64,000 bases of DNA, taken from NCBI RefSeq assembly GCF_047470865.1, contig NZ_JAZDRH010000007.1, positions 67,787 through 131,786 on the forward strand, read 5' to 3'. Position numbers and translations under genes: made by a program. Shown piece by piece: positions 50,265 through 58,352 of the stretch (its first letter is position 1; every line of letters starts with the position of its first letter). This DNA comes from JAZDRH01 sp047470865 (lineage in GTDB: Bacteria > Pseudomonadota > Gammaproteobacteria > Pseudomonadales > Pseudomonadaceae). Below the pieces are notes generated by a model. The model did no database searches. It had not been told where the DNA came from and saw only the letters and a list, made by a program, of their open reading frames with translations.

Positions 50265-52865
50265 TTAAAAGCTATAGCGTAGTCCAATATTACCTTGGAC
50301 GGGTGCTTTCACTTTGCTACCAAACTGATGATCAACTTCAGCGAAAATACTGATATTGTTCTTCAATAACACATTAGCACCTAAACCTAGCTTCGAACCT
50401 GTGCCTGACAAGTCATTTTTAAAGCCATAACGGTTGTTAATAGTAACCTTATTATTACTTGCAAACTCATGCATAACAGCTGCTTTAACATAAGGCGTTA
50501 CTGTACCAGCTGTAAAATCAAACTGATGACCAATGCTAACACCGGCTTCACCCTGTATTGATTTTTGTTTACCTAGCTTAACGTCCATACCGTTATCTAA
50601 CTGATAACTTTTGCTCGATATTTGACTATAAGATAAACGCGCATAAGGCTCATACCACATACCACTCGCTTGTTGTAAGCTATAACCTAATTCCACAGAC
50701 GCGCCCAAGGCTTTAGTTTTATAACTACCTGCAATGCTATAACCGTTCGTGCTTGTGGCTTTTACATCCGTATCAAAGTTGTTGTATTTCAACACGCCAT
50801 CAACATACAAGCCGCTATCATCAAAGTAGCTTAAGTAACTACCTAAACTATAGCTATCAATATTGCTGGTTCTACCATGTTTCACATCAACATCATTTTT
50901 ACTGGTATTACCGAACACACCAAACACTAACAAGCCTGAATCTGTACCCCAACCATGATCCACACCGATTTCAATACCTTGTTGCTTAATTTCGAAATCT
51001 AGATGTTTTTCTTTAGCCTCAGTACGACCGCCTAAAGCACGTACCCAAACGCCAGTTTCTTGTTTAGCATCTTTTAGAGTCACCATACGGTAACGTAAAT
51101 TTTGCAGCTCATTTTGGAATATCAATTGAGGTGCAGCTGCAACGTTTAATGCAGCAATAGTGGATGGTGATAAGCGCCCTGTTGATGTTAGCGTCCAAGT
51201 TTTAGCTCCTGCTGCATCTTCAGAGGTAGTTAAACCATACACAAAGGTTCCTACATCCAAATAATCAATCTCACGTTTAGAAGCATCAATTAAACGGAAA
51301 TTAGCATCACCTGCGTTTAACTTAACAAAATCAACACCACGATTTGGATTATTGATTAGCTCAACACCTGTATCACGATCTATCCACTGAATGAAGTGTT
51401 TTCCAATGCCATTATTAATAGTGACAAAGTCTGTTTTGTCATCTAATAATTTTGATGAGTACTTAAAGGTAATATTTTCTACAGACTCATTTAACTCATC
51501 TATTAATAAGTTGCCATGTAAGGCTTTTCCAGATTCTTGTTCAAAATTAACAAAGGTTTTGCCTACCAGCTTGCCAATATGCGCTTTATCTTCACGATCA
51601 GCACCGTTTAATACTGTAATAATAGTATTGTCTGCTGCTGTAATATCCTCAGCAAAAGCACCTTGCGTAGCATCTGCTTGTAATGCTAACCAAGTATTAT
51701 CAAGCAAGGTTGTTTTGCCAACCAAAGTAGCATTTTTTTCAACACGAGCAAATGCCTGATCTTTTAATGACGTGGTAATAGCCTTACTACCTTCACCTAC
51801 ATATAACTCAGAACGATCTGCTAAATTCGTATTAGTCGCTGTAGATGTATCTCTTAGTACAAGAGTTGACTCATCATTTAAATGGCTATTAATAGTTTGA
51901 GCATTATTATTTAAAATCTGAATAGATCTATTATTTAAAGTAGTATCTGTAGCCTTCGCTGTATCCGCTAACCACTGCACAGCTTGACCATTTAATGTAT
52001 TGCCATTAGCTTGCGCCGTTTTTTGTGCTACTTGCCAAGCTTTGTCATTTAGCACTGTTTTTTCTGCAATGGCATCATTAAGTAAAAATTGCACAGCCGT
52101 ATTATTTAGTATGGTATTTATTGCTGAAACCGCTGTTGCTGTCGCATTACCTTGTAAAACCTGCTGAGACGAATGATTGAAAACCGCATCAACCGAGACA
52201 CCGCCATTAGCAACAACCTGAGCTGAGTTATCATTAAATACAGCAGAAGTCGAACCGCCTTTATTGCCTACAACCTGAACACTGGCATCATTAAATTTAG
52301 CATTTATTGACTCAGCAATTTTAGAGGCATCTTTCAAGCTATAAATATATTCTGTTGATCTATTATTAAATGTATTATTTGTATTTATTGGGCGTGCATA
52401 CTGCTCTCTGGGAAAACCAGCATAGGCACAACCATCTTTCACATTAGAACTACAATTAAGGTGATTATTATCGCCTGTAACCAAGACATTGGAATTACCA
52501 TTAAAGGTTGCATCCTTAATCTCAAGAGTGCTTACCACTACAACGCTTTGAGCAGTACCGCCAACGATATTAGGGCTAGGGGTATATTCAGGAACATAAG
52601 TGCCTTTATCATTGAGCTCAACATAAAGATGGCCATTATGTATTAATTGCCCATCTGTCCCTATGTCACTTACTGATACGATGGAAGAGGTAGAGCTGTT
52701 TTTTGCATTAGATACATCACCATTATGCAATAAACTAATTTTGTCAACGTGTGAATGAATAGCAGGCGCTGAAGTTGGCGCAGCAGGCGTAGGCGCAGCA
52801 AAAGCAGGAGTGGATGCAATCACCGCTAATAAAGATAACGTGATCTTGTTGATAGAATACTTCAT
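50265..52865 (-). CDS. Autotransporter with 19-residue passenger repeats
   Basis: This type Va autotransporter has 866 residues. A signal peptide ends near residue 23, followed by a Pro/Ala/Ser linker. The passenger at residues ~191-405 contains about eleven 19-residue repeats of the form [LF]N-x-x-[SA]-x-Q-x-[LV], which start near 191, 210, 229, 253, 272, 291, 310, 329, 348, 367 and 387. The repeat period matches AIDA/Ag43-type beta-helices. The C-terminal 12-strand beta-barrel spans ~605-866 and ends GLRYSF, with the terminal Phe needed for BAM. Surface adhesin or aggregation factor is likely; no protease motif seen. Confidence 0.88.
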   Translation of the reverse strand: MKYSINKITLSLLAVIASTPAFAAPTPAAPTSAPAIHSHVDKISLLHNGDVSNAKNSSTSSIVSVSDIGTDGQLIHNGHLYVELNDKGTYVPEYTPSPNIVGGTAQSVVVVSTLEIKDATFNGNSNVLVTGDNNHLNCSSNVKDGCAYAGFPREQYARPINTNNTFNNRSTEYIYSLKDASKIAESINAKFNDASVQVVGNKGGSTSAVFNDNSAQVVANGGVSVDAVFNHSSQQVLQGNATATAVSAINTILNNTAVQFLLNDAIAEKTVLNDKAWQVAQKTAQANGNTLNGQAVQWLADTAKATDTTLNNRSIQILNNNAQTINSHLNDESTLVLRDTSTATNTNLADRSELYVGEGSKAITTSLKDQAFARVEKNATLVGKTTLLDNTWLALQADATQGAFAEDITAADNTIITVLNGADREDKAHIGKLVGKTFVNFEQESGKALHGNLLIDELNESVENITFKYSSKLLDDKTDFVTINNGIGKHFIQWIDRDTGVELINNPNRGVDFVKLNAGDANFRLIDASKREIDYLDVGTFVYGLTTSEDAAGAKTWTLTSTGRLSPSTIAALNVAAAPQLIFQNELQNLRYRMVTLKDAKQETGVWVRALGGRTEAKEKHLDFEIKQQGIEIGVDHGWGTDSGLLVFGVFGNTSKNDVDVKHGRTSNIDSYSLGSYLSYFDDSGLYVDGVLKYNNFDTDVKATSTNGYSIAGSYKTKALGASVELGYSLQQASGMWYEPYARLSYSQISSKSYQLDNGMDVKLGKQKSIQGEAGVSIGHQFDFTAGTVTPYVKAAVMHEFASNNKVTINNRYGFKNDLSGTGSKLGLGANVLLKNNISIFAEVDHQFGSKVKAPVQGNIGLRYSF
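51650..52295 (-). repeat. Tandem 57-bp imperfect repeats encoding the 19-residue passenger units
   Basis: About eleven units in register with the autotransporter reading frame. Spacing is 57 bp for nine of the intervals, with one 72-bp interval (five extra codons near residue 245) and one 60-bp interval. The DNA has diverged, while the LN...Q protein pattern is retained. Confidence 0.8.
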
Positions 52866-52980
52866 TCTGATCTTCCTTGATAAAATTCAAACCCTTATGC
52901 CTAATACATAAGTCGTAGAAATAATATCAAAACAACATCTCACACACACCCAAAAAATTGTAACAAAGTATCAGAACCAT

Positions 52981-53010
52981 AAAAAAAGCAGCCATTCGGC
53001 TGCTTTTTTA
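52981..53010 (-). terminator. Intrinsic terminator of the rpsP-rimM-trmD-rplS operon
   Basis: AAAAAAGCAGCC / GGCTGCTTTTTT, 12-bp stem, loop ATTC. On the minus strand the A-run becomes a U-run, 15 bases after the rplS stop. Confidence 0.93.
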
Positions 53011-53024
53011 GAGAAAAATGAGAC

Positions 53025-53381
53025 TTACTTAGTAGCCAATTTTTCTTTAATACGTGCTGCTTTACCAGAAAGTGCGCGTAAGTAGTAAAGTTTCGCTTTA
53101 CGTACATCACCACGACGTTTAACAGAGATGCTGTCAACGATTGGGCTGTAAGTTTGGAAAGTACGCTCTACACCAACACCGTTAGAGATTTTACGAACAG
53201 TGAAAGCACTGTTTAAACCACGGTTACGCTTACCAATAACAACACCTTCGTAAGCCTGTAAACGGCTACGATCACCTTCTTTTACTTTTACTTGAACAAT
53301 AACAGTATCACCAGGTGCGAACGCTGGGATTTCTTTTGTCATTTGTTCAGCTTCTAACTGCTGAATAATTTTGTTAGTCAT
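53025..53381 (-). CDS. rplS: 50S ribosomal protein L19
   Basis: This 118-residue protein matches L19: MTNKIIQQLEAEQMTKEIP at the start, GDTVIVQVKVKEGDRSRLQAYEGVVIGKRNRGLNSAFTVRKIS (in pieces) in the middle, and RRGDVRKAKLYYLRALSGKAARIKEKL (in pieces) at the end. L19 sits at the 30S-50S interface. Last gene of the rpsP operon, 43 bp after trmD. Confidence 0.98.
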   Translation of the reverse strand: MTNKIIQQLEAEQMTKEIPAFAPGDTVIVQVKVKEGDRSRLQAYEGVVIGKRNRGLNSAFTVRKISNGVGVERTFQTYSPIVDSISVKRRGDVRKAKLYYLRALSGKAARIKEKLATK

Positions 53382-53424
53382 GTTGTGCTCCTAAGATAAA
53401 TCTTATAAGACTTACCATCGATAC

Positions 53425-54177
53425 TCATCTATCGTCCTGCTCGCGCATATATTCATCGAGCAGCTCTTTCTCTTCTCCAGAAAGCGAGCGGCAATCCAGA
53501 AGATCAGCACGGCGTGTAGCTGTTCGCCCTAAGGCTTGCTTCAAGCGCCAGCGCCGGATATGTTCATGATGCCCACTAAGTAGTACATCTGGAACTTTCT
53601 TACCCTGATACTCCACCGGTTTGGTGTAGTGCGGGTGATCGAGCAATCCATTCGTAAATGAATCCTCTACCGCTGATTCTGCATGGTTTAATGCCCCAGG
53701 CAGTAAACGGGTTATAGCATCAACCAAGACCATAGCAGGCAATTCACCACCTGATAACACATAGTCTCCAATTGACCATTCTTCATCGACATAAGTCTCT
53801 AAAAAACGCTCATCAATGCCTTCGTACCGACCAGCAATTAGAATCAAAGCTGATTCATTTGCCATTTCAGTCACAGCCGCCTGTGTAAGCTGGCGACCCT
53901 GCGGCGAAAGATAAATTACCTTTGCCCGCCCATTAATCGCTTGCTTTGCCGCTGCCAAAGCGCGCTCTAATGGTTCGATTTTCATCACCATTCCAGGCCC
54001 ACCGCCAAAAGTACGGTCGTCCACTGTCTGGTGTTTGTCTTCTGTAAAGGCGCGTGGATTCCAACAGTTAACCTGCAAAATACCACTATTTACGGCGCGT
54101 CGAGTAATACCATGATCCGTTAACGCTGAAAACATCTCAGGAAAGATGCTAATAATTTCAACCTGCAAAGGAATCAC
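53425..54177 (-). CDS. trmD: tRNA (guanine-37-N1)-methyltransferase TrmD
   Basis: This 250-residue SPOUT methyltransferase makes m1G37 in tRNAs and so prevents frameshifting. The knotted AdoMet site is visible in LILIAGRYEGIDERFLETYVDEEWSIGDYVLSGGELPAMVLVDAI (in pieces) near residues 105-150; other motifs are VDDRTFGGGPGMVMK near 55 and DSFTNGLLDHPHYTKP near 175. It follows rimM by three bases and precedes rplS. Confidence 0.98.
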   Translation of the reverse strand: MIPLQVEIISIFPEMFSALTDHGITRRAVNSGILQVNCWNPRAFTEDKHQTVDDRTFGGGPGMVMKIEPLERALAAAKQAINGRAKVIYLSPQGRQLTQAAVTEMANESALILIAGRYEGIDERFLETYVDEEWSIGDYVLSGGELPAMVLVDAITRLLPGALNHAESAVEDSFTNGLLDHPHYTKPVEYQGKKVPDVLLSGHHEHIRRWRLKQALGRTATRRADLLDCRSLSGEEKELLDEYMREQDDR

Positions 54178-54180
54178 TCA

Positions 54181-54717
54181 TTAAAAATCAGCGTCCCATT
54201 CCACTTGGATCTCTCCAGCTTCAAGGGAAATACTAAGTACACAGTGCTCCGTATATGGCAGTAAGCGCTCGTTTGCATCAATACTTCCAGCACAAGGCTT
54301 AAGTACTAATACATCGTTTGCTCCTGTCGCCAATAAGCTTTCAACGATGCCAAGCAATTGCTGGCTCTGATTGATTACTTTTAAGCCTTCTAGTTGGTGC
54401 CAGTAAAACTCACCTTCTGCCAAAGCAGGAAGCTCACTTTGAGGTACACAAATTTCGTAGTTTGTATAAGTACGCGCCACTTCTCGATCGGTTAGACCTT
54501 CGATTTGCGCCACCAAAGCTTGCCCTTGAAAACGAGCTTTAACCAACTTCACCTGCTTGATTTCGCCATCGCGACGCAAAGTCCAAGTGCGATAATCCAG
54601 TAGGTTATCTAATGGGTCGGTAAAGGAATGAACCTTAACTTCGCCATTTACACCATGCACTGCGCCAACTTTGCCCAGTACGATCAATTGATCATTGGTG
54701 TGTGCTGTATTACTCAT
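54181..54717 (-). CDS. rimM: 16S rRNA processing / 30S maturation factor RimM
   Basis: This 178-residue protein has the RimM N-domain (VLGKVGAVHGVNGEVKVHSFTD at 12-33, split) and the PRC-barrel (GEFYWHQLEGLKVINQ near 100, then LLATGANDVLVLKPC), ending with the VEWDADF typical of pseudomonads. RimM helps assemble the 30S head through S19. It lies nine bases after rpsP and three before trmD. Confidence 0.97.
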   Translation of the reverse strand: MSNTAHTNDQLIVLGKVGAVHGVNGEVKVHSFTDPLDNLLDYRTWTLRRDGEIKQVKLVKARFQGQALVAQIEGLTDREVARTYTNYEICVPQSELPALAEGEFYWHQLEGLKVINQSQQLLGIVESLLATGANDVLVLKPCAGSIDANERLLPYTEHCVLSISLEAGEIQVEWDADF

Positions 54718-54725
54718 ACTAAAAA

Positions 54726-54971
54726 TTAAGCAGCTGTTGCTTCTTTTAGTAATTGAGCTACACGCTCAGACGCTTGTGCACCTTGACCTAACCAGTAGTT
54801 AGCGCGGTCTTGTTGTACAGATAGACGAACTTCACCACCAGTTGCTAGTGGATTGAAGAAGCCAATACGCTCGATAAAGCGACCGTTACGTGCATTACGG
54901 CTGTCAGCCACTGTTACGTGGTAGAAAGGGCGTTTTTTAGAACCGCCACGAGCTAGTCGGATAGTTACCAT
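54726..54971 (-). CDS. rpsP: 30S ribosomal protein S16
   Basis: This 81-residue basic protein starts MVTIRLARGGSKKRPFYHVTVADSRNARNGRFIE (in pieces) and has GFFNPLATG in the middle, all S16 hallmarks. First gene of the rpsP-rimM-trmD-rplS operon. A promoter is readable 74-101 bases upstream; ffh lies farther upstream in the same direction. Confidence 0.98.
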   Translation of the reverse strand: MVTIRLARGGSKKRPFYHVTVADSRNARNGRFIERIGFFNPLATGGEVRLSVQQDRANYWLGQGAQASERVAQLLKEATAA

Positions 54972-55014
54972 TAACCTGTTCCTATAGTTACGTTGCTTAT
55001 AAATTAAGCGGACA

Positions 55015-55037
55015 CTTTTAGGCCTACTGCCTAAAAG
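55015..55037 (-). repeat. Hairpin in the rpsP leader
   Basis: CTTTTAGGC / GCCTAAAAG form a 9-bp stem with loop CTACT. No U-run follows on the minus strand, so it is not a simple terminator. It falls just downstream of the predicted rpsP transcription start and could stabilise or regulate the leader. Confidence 0.5.
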
Positions 55038-55044
55038 GTCGCAT

Positions 55045-55072
55045 ATTCTAAGGTTTATCTACTACTTTGCAA
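55045..55072 (-). promoter_or_regulatory. Sigma-70 promoter of the rpsP operon
   Basis: On the minus strand TTGCAA (55072-55067), a 16-bp spacer and TAGAAT (55050-55045). The transcript would begin near 55038 with a ~67-base leader. Confidence 0.6.
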
Positions 55073-55100
55073 AGGGCTATTTTGCAATTACTGATGAAAC

Positions 55101-56477
55101 CTATAATTTGGGTAGTTTACCCATGCCCGGAATCATACCGCCAAGGCCGCGCATCAACTTGCCCATGCCGCCCTTGCCAGTAATCTTTTTCATCATTTTT
55201 TGCATTTGTTTATGCTGCTTTATTAAGCGACCTACATCTTGCACCTGAGTGCCTGAGCCTAAGGCTATACGGCGTTTACGTGATCCGCTGATAATGTCAG
55301 GATCACGACGTTCAGCCGGCGTCATAGAGTCAATAATCGCAGACATTTGCTTAAACTGTTTTTCAGCCACACCTTGCACATTGGCTTGCGATAAGTTAAC
55401 TCCGCCCATGTTTGGCATTTTTTCAAGCAGACTACCTAGACCGCCCATATTATTCATTTGAGCGAGCTGATCACGGAAATCTTCAAGGTCAAAGCCTTTA
55501 CCTTTTTTCAATTTCTGTGTGAGTTTAGCTGCTTTTTCTTTATCTAAGCCTTGCTCTGCTTGTTCAATCAGGCTGAGTACATCACCCATACCCAAAATGC
55601 GAGAAGCCACACGATCAGGATGGAAGGGGTCAAGCGCATCGCTCTTTTCACCCATCCCCAAGAACTTGATTGGTTTACCTGTAATAGCACGTACAGACAA
55701 GGCTGCACCACCACGGGCATCACCATCTACCTTAGTAAGAATAACGCCTGTAAGCGGGAGCGCATCATTAAAAGCTTTAGCTGTATTAGCCGCATCTTGC
55801 CCCGTCATGGCATCAACTACAAACAGTGTTTCAATCGGTTTAATTGCAGCGTGCAACTGACTAATTTCGTCCATCATTTCGCTATCAATAGCTAAACGCC
55901 CTGCTGTATCGACTAAAACCACATCAATGAATTTTAGCTTAGCCTCAGCAATGGCTGCTTTGGCAATATCAATAGGCTTCTGACTTATATCTGATGGGAA
56001 GAATGTAACACCAACTTCTGCTGCCAAAGTTTCAAGCTGTTTGATCGCTGCTGGACGGTAAACGTCAGCCGAAACTACCATCACACTTTTCTTTTTGCGT
56101 TCTTTTAAAAAGCGTGCGAGCTTACCAACACTGGTGGTTTTACCAGCACCTTGCAAACCGGCCATTAGTATAATAGCAGGTGGCGCAGCGTTTAACGCTA
56201 AGTCTTCATTAGCCGCACCCATGGTTGCTTCTAGTTCAGCTTGGACAATTTTTACAAAGGCTTGACCGGGCGTTAGGCTTTTAGATACTTCTGTACCTAC
56301 AGCGCGCTCACGCACTGCATTCACAAAGTCTTTTACGACAGGCAAAGCAACGTCTGCTTCGAGAAGAGCCATACGCACTTCACGCAAAGTGTCCTTAATA
56401 TTGTCTTCGGTAAGACGCGCCTTTCCTGTAATATGGCGCAACGTCTGCGACAAACGATCGGATAGATTCTCGAACAT
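55101..56477 (-). CDS. ffh: Signal recognition particle protein Ffh (SRP54)
   Basis: This 458-residue SRP GTPase targets nascent membrane proteins with 4.5S RNA and FtsY. The ATG at 56477 gives MFENLSDRLSQTLRHITG, the standard start; the frame extends 49 codons upstream but these lack homology. Motifs: GLQGAGKTTSVGKLA near residue 106 (G1), DTAGRLAIDSEMM near 190 (G3), TKVDGDARGGAAL near 246 (G4). The M-domain is methionine-rich and ends MGKLMRGLGGMIPGMGKL. Divergent from maf. Confidence 0.98.
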   Translation of the reverse strand: MFENLSDRLSQTLRHITGKARLTEDNIKDTLREVRMALLEADVALPVVKDFVNAVRERAVGTEVSKSLTPGQAFVKIVQAELEATMGAANEDLALNAAPPAIILMAGLQGAGKTTSVGKLARFLKERKKKSVMVVSADVYRPAAIKQLETLAAEVGVTFFPSDISQKPIDIAKAAIAEAKLKFIDVVLVDTAGRLAIDSEMMDEISQLHAAIKPIETLFVVDAMTGQDAANTAKAFNDALPLTGVILTKVDGDARGGAALSVRAITGKPIKFLGMGEKSDALDPFHPDRVASRILGMGDVLSLIEQAEQGLDKEKAAKLTQKLKKGKGFDLEDFRDQLAQMNNMGGLGSLLEKMPNMGGVNLSQANVQGVAEKQFKQMSAIIDSMTPAERRDPDIISGSRKRRIALGSGTQVQDVGRLIKQHKQMQKMMKKITGKGGMGKLMRGLGGMIPGMGKLPKL

Positions 56478-56633
56478 GCAGGTTCCTCTGTCTTTTATAA
56501 GGTTACAGCAAGCCTTTGAGTATACCTGAAATCGTCTTTTTCTACAGCTCCCAAGGCTGTGTATTCTTGATAGAATTTGCAAATTAAATAAAAGTCTGAC
56601 TTTTCTCAAGTCCAGCTTGACCACGAGGTTTCT

Positions 56634-57212
56634 ATGCGCTCTTTAGTTCTCGCTTCCAGTTCAAGTTACCGTAAGGCCTTATTAGATCGTTTACGGCTAC
56701 CCTATCTCAGTGAAAGTCCTGATATTGATGAAACGCCATTAGCGAATGAAGAGGCTCAAGCTTTAGTCCAACGTCTGGCTATTAGTAAAGCTCAGGCATT
56801 AGCTAAAAAATATACTAACCATTTAATTATTGGCAGCGATCAGGTAGCTGTCTTAGATGGCCATATTGTTGGCAAGCCTCTTTGTTTTGACAACGCTTTT
56901 GCGCAATTAAAAGCAGCCAGTGGTAAAGCAGTCTATTTTTATACTGGCTTAGCAGTTATTGATAGTCAAAATCTTATGACTAAAATAAGCCTTGTTCCTT
57001 TTACAACCTATTTTAGACAATTATCGGATACTGAGATAACAAGCTACTTGCACGCTGAAAGCCCTTATGATTGTGCTGGTAGCTTCAAAGCAGAAGGCTT
57101 AGGCATTAGTTTGTTTGAAAAAATGGAGGGCAGTGACGCTACTAGTCTGATTGGCTTACCATTGATAGAGCTCTGCCGCTTATTACGTTTATTCTCTGTT
57201 ACTATCCCTTAA
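56634..57212 (+). CDS. Maf-family nucleotide pyrophosphatase (YceF type)
   Basis: This 192-residue protein has Maf motifs: LASSSSYRKALLDRL at the start, DIDETP near residue 33, IGSDQVAVLDG near 66 and KPLCFDNAFAQL near 82, then YDCAGSFKAEGLGISLFEKMEGSDATSLIGLPL (in pieces) at the end. The S-R/K and Q pattern fits the YceF group, which cleaves m7GTP, rather than the dTTP/UTP-specific YhdE group. This is inference. GAGG precedes the ATG. Its stop overlaps the convergent tatD end by four bases. Confidence 0.92.
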   Translation: MRSLVLASSSSYRKALLDRLRLPYLSESPDIDETPLANEEAQALVQRLAISKAQALAKKYTNHLIIGSDQVAVLDGHIVGKPLCFDNAFAQLKAASGKAVYFYTGLAVIDSQNLMTKISLVPFTTYFRQLSDTEITSYLHAESPYDCAGSFKAEGLGISLFEKMEGSDATSLIGLPLIELCRLLRLFSVTIP

Positions 57213-58024
57213 AAACGCACACCAAATAACTGCTCAACATTATCATTGGTAATTGTTTCTAACTGTTCTGGTGTAACTCGTTTCGACTGCGCAACTGCCT
57301 GCAACACATAAGGTAGGTATTCTGGCTTATTGGTCTTATCTTTAGGTCGTTCTGGAAGGTTATGCGGTAATAAATAAGGCGCATCCGTTTCAATTAAAAG
57401 ACGATCAAGTGGAATCAATTCAACTGCACGACGCAAATCTGCTCCTCGTTTTTGATCTGTCAACCACCCCGTAATACCTAGATAAAAGCCAAGTGCTAAT
57501 AACTCTCTAGCCATATAGGTATTATCCGTAAAGCAATGCACTACACCTTTTAAACCTTGTTCGATGTAAGGCTGAGCAATACGTTTAAAGTCTTCTAGAA
57601 TTTCTTGTGTACCTGTTTTAGTTAGCGCGCTCCGTAAATGCAAGAATACGGGTTTATTATGCTGAATCGCCAACTCAAGTTGTGCTTGGAAAGCCAGATG
57701 CTGTTCTTCTTTGCTAGAAAACATCCGATCTAAATCATAATCAAGACCACACTCACCTACAGCCACACAAAGAGGATGTTCAATTAGTCCTGTTAATTGC
57801 TCAGCTGCTTTCGCATCCCAGTATTTGGCATTATGTGGGTGAAAGCCCGCTGTAAAACGTGCACAGTCAGATAGTTCATCTGCAAGTTGGCATACTTTTT
57901 TTGACTCCTCTAACGAGGTTCCTGTCAAAATAAAGCCTTTGACTCCCTCTTTTAAAGCTTTACGGATTAGCTCGTGCTTATTTTTAAATCGTTTAGAGGC
58001 TAAATTTAAACCTATGTCGATCAT
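57209..58024 (-). CDS. TatD-family metal-dependent hydrolase
   Basis: This 271-residue TIM-barrel hydrolase has the TatD motifs: GLNLASKRF at the start (a variant of the family D-x-H-x-H, with the first His pair absent as in TatD proper), GFHPHNAKYWD near 61, AVGECGLDYDLDRMFS near 86, HLRSALTKTG near 130 and LLIETDAPYLLPHNLPER (split) near 205. Family members are DNases or aminoacylases. It belongs to the TatD rather than the YcfH/YjjV subgroup by the MIDIGLNLAS start. Convergent with maf and divergent from arfA. Confidence 0.9.
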   Translation of the reverse strand: MIDIGLNLASKRFKNKHELIRKALKEGVKGFILTGTSLEESKKVCQLADELSDCARFTAGFHPHNAKYWDAKAAEQLTGLIEHPLCVAVGECGLDYDLDRMFSSKEEQHLAFQAQLELAIQHNKPVFLHLRSALTKTGTQEILEDFKRIAQPYIEQGLKGVVHCFTDNTYMARELLALGFYLGITGWLTDQKRGADLRRAVELIPLDRLLIETDAPYLLPHNLPERPKDKTNKPEYLPYVLQAVAQSKRVTPEQLETITNDNVEQLFGVRF

Positions 58025-58150
58025 TCGTTTATATTGCTCCTATGATACTTTTATTTGTGGTAACATTATTTAGCTGATTTACGGAACAAAGTAAACTTTT
58101 CTAGAGTAAAGTTTTTACAATAGATACCTGGTCAACATTAAGGAAACATA

Positions 58151-58312
58151 ATGGCTAAAAATAAAATGAAAGGCCGCGGCAAGGCCAAATCAATGGTTGC
58201 CCAACCGCTCTACCGTAGCCGTACAGAGCGAGCAGTGAAAGGCAAAGGTAGTTACAACCGCAAAGCCTCTTGGAAAAACAGCCAAGAGGCTTTTTTAATG
58301 CTGGCAGCTTAA
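58151..58312 (+). CDS. arfA: Alternative ribosome-rescue factor ArfA
   Basis: A 53-residue basic protein: MAKNKMKGRGKAKSMVAQP start, LYRSRTERAVKGKGSYNRK core. The VKGKGSYNRK motif matches the ribosome-binding region of E. coli ArfA, which recruits RF2 to stalled ribosomes when trans-translation fails. AAGGA precedes the ATG. Codons 38-49 form an intrinsic terminator (58262-58296), so most transcripts should end inside the gene and lack a stop codon. Such truncated ArfA is tagged by tmRNA-SmpB and degraded, making ArfA a back-up induced when SmpB/tmRNA fails. An antisense open frame over it is a shadow. Confidence 0.88.
   Translation: MAKNKMKGRGKAKSMVAQPLYRSRTERAVKGKGSYNRKASWKNSQEAFLMLAA
58262..58296 (+). 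terminator. Intrinsic terminator inside the arfA coding region
   Basis: AAAGCCTCTTGG / CCAAGAGGCTTT with an 8-base loop (12-bp perfect stem), and a run of six T (58291-58296). It covers codons 38-49 of arfA, before the TAA at 58310. Termination here yields a non-stop arfA mRNA. Confidence 0.85.
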
Positions 58313-58352
58313 TTTTTCTATTACTCGCACAATGACCATGATTAAGGTAACT

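Noticed and set aside
50753..52646. Several plus-strand ORFs inside the autotransporter
   Set aside because: Shadows of the repeat-rich minus-strand coding sequence; low complexity, with no start signals.
54016..56477. Plus-strand ORFs opposite ffh
   Set aside because: Frame shadows of a highly conserved GTPase; no independent start signals or homology.
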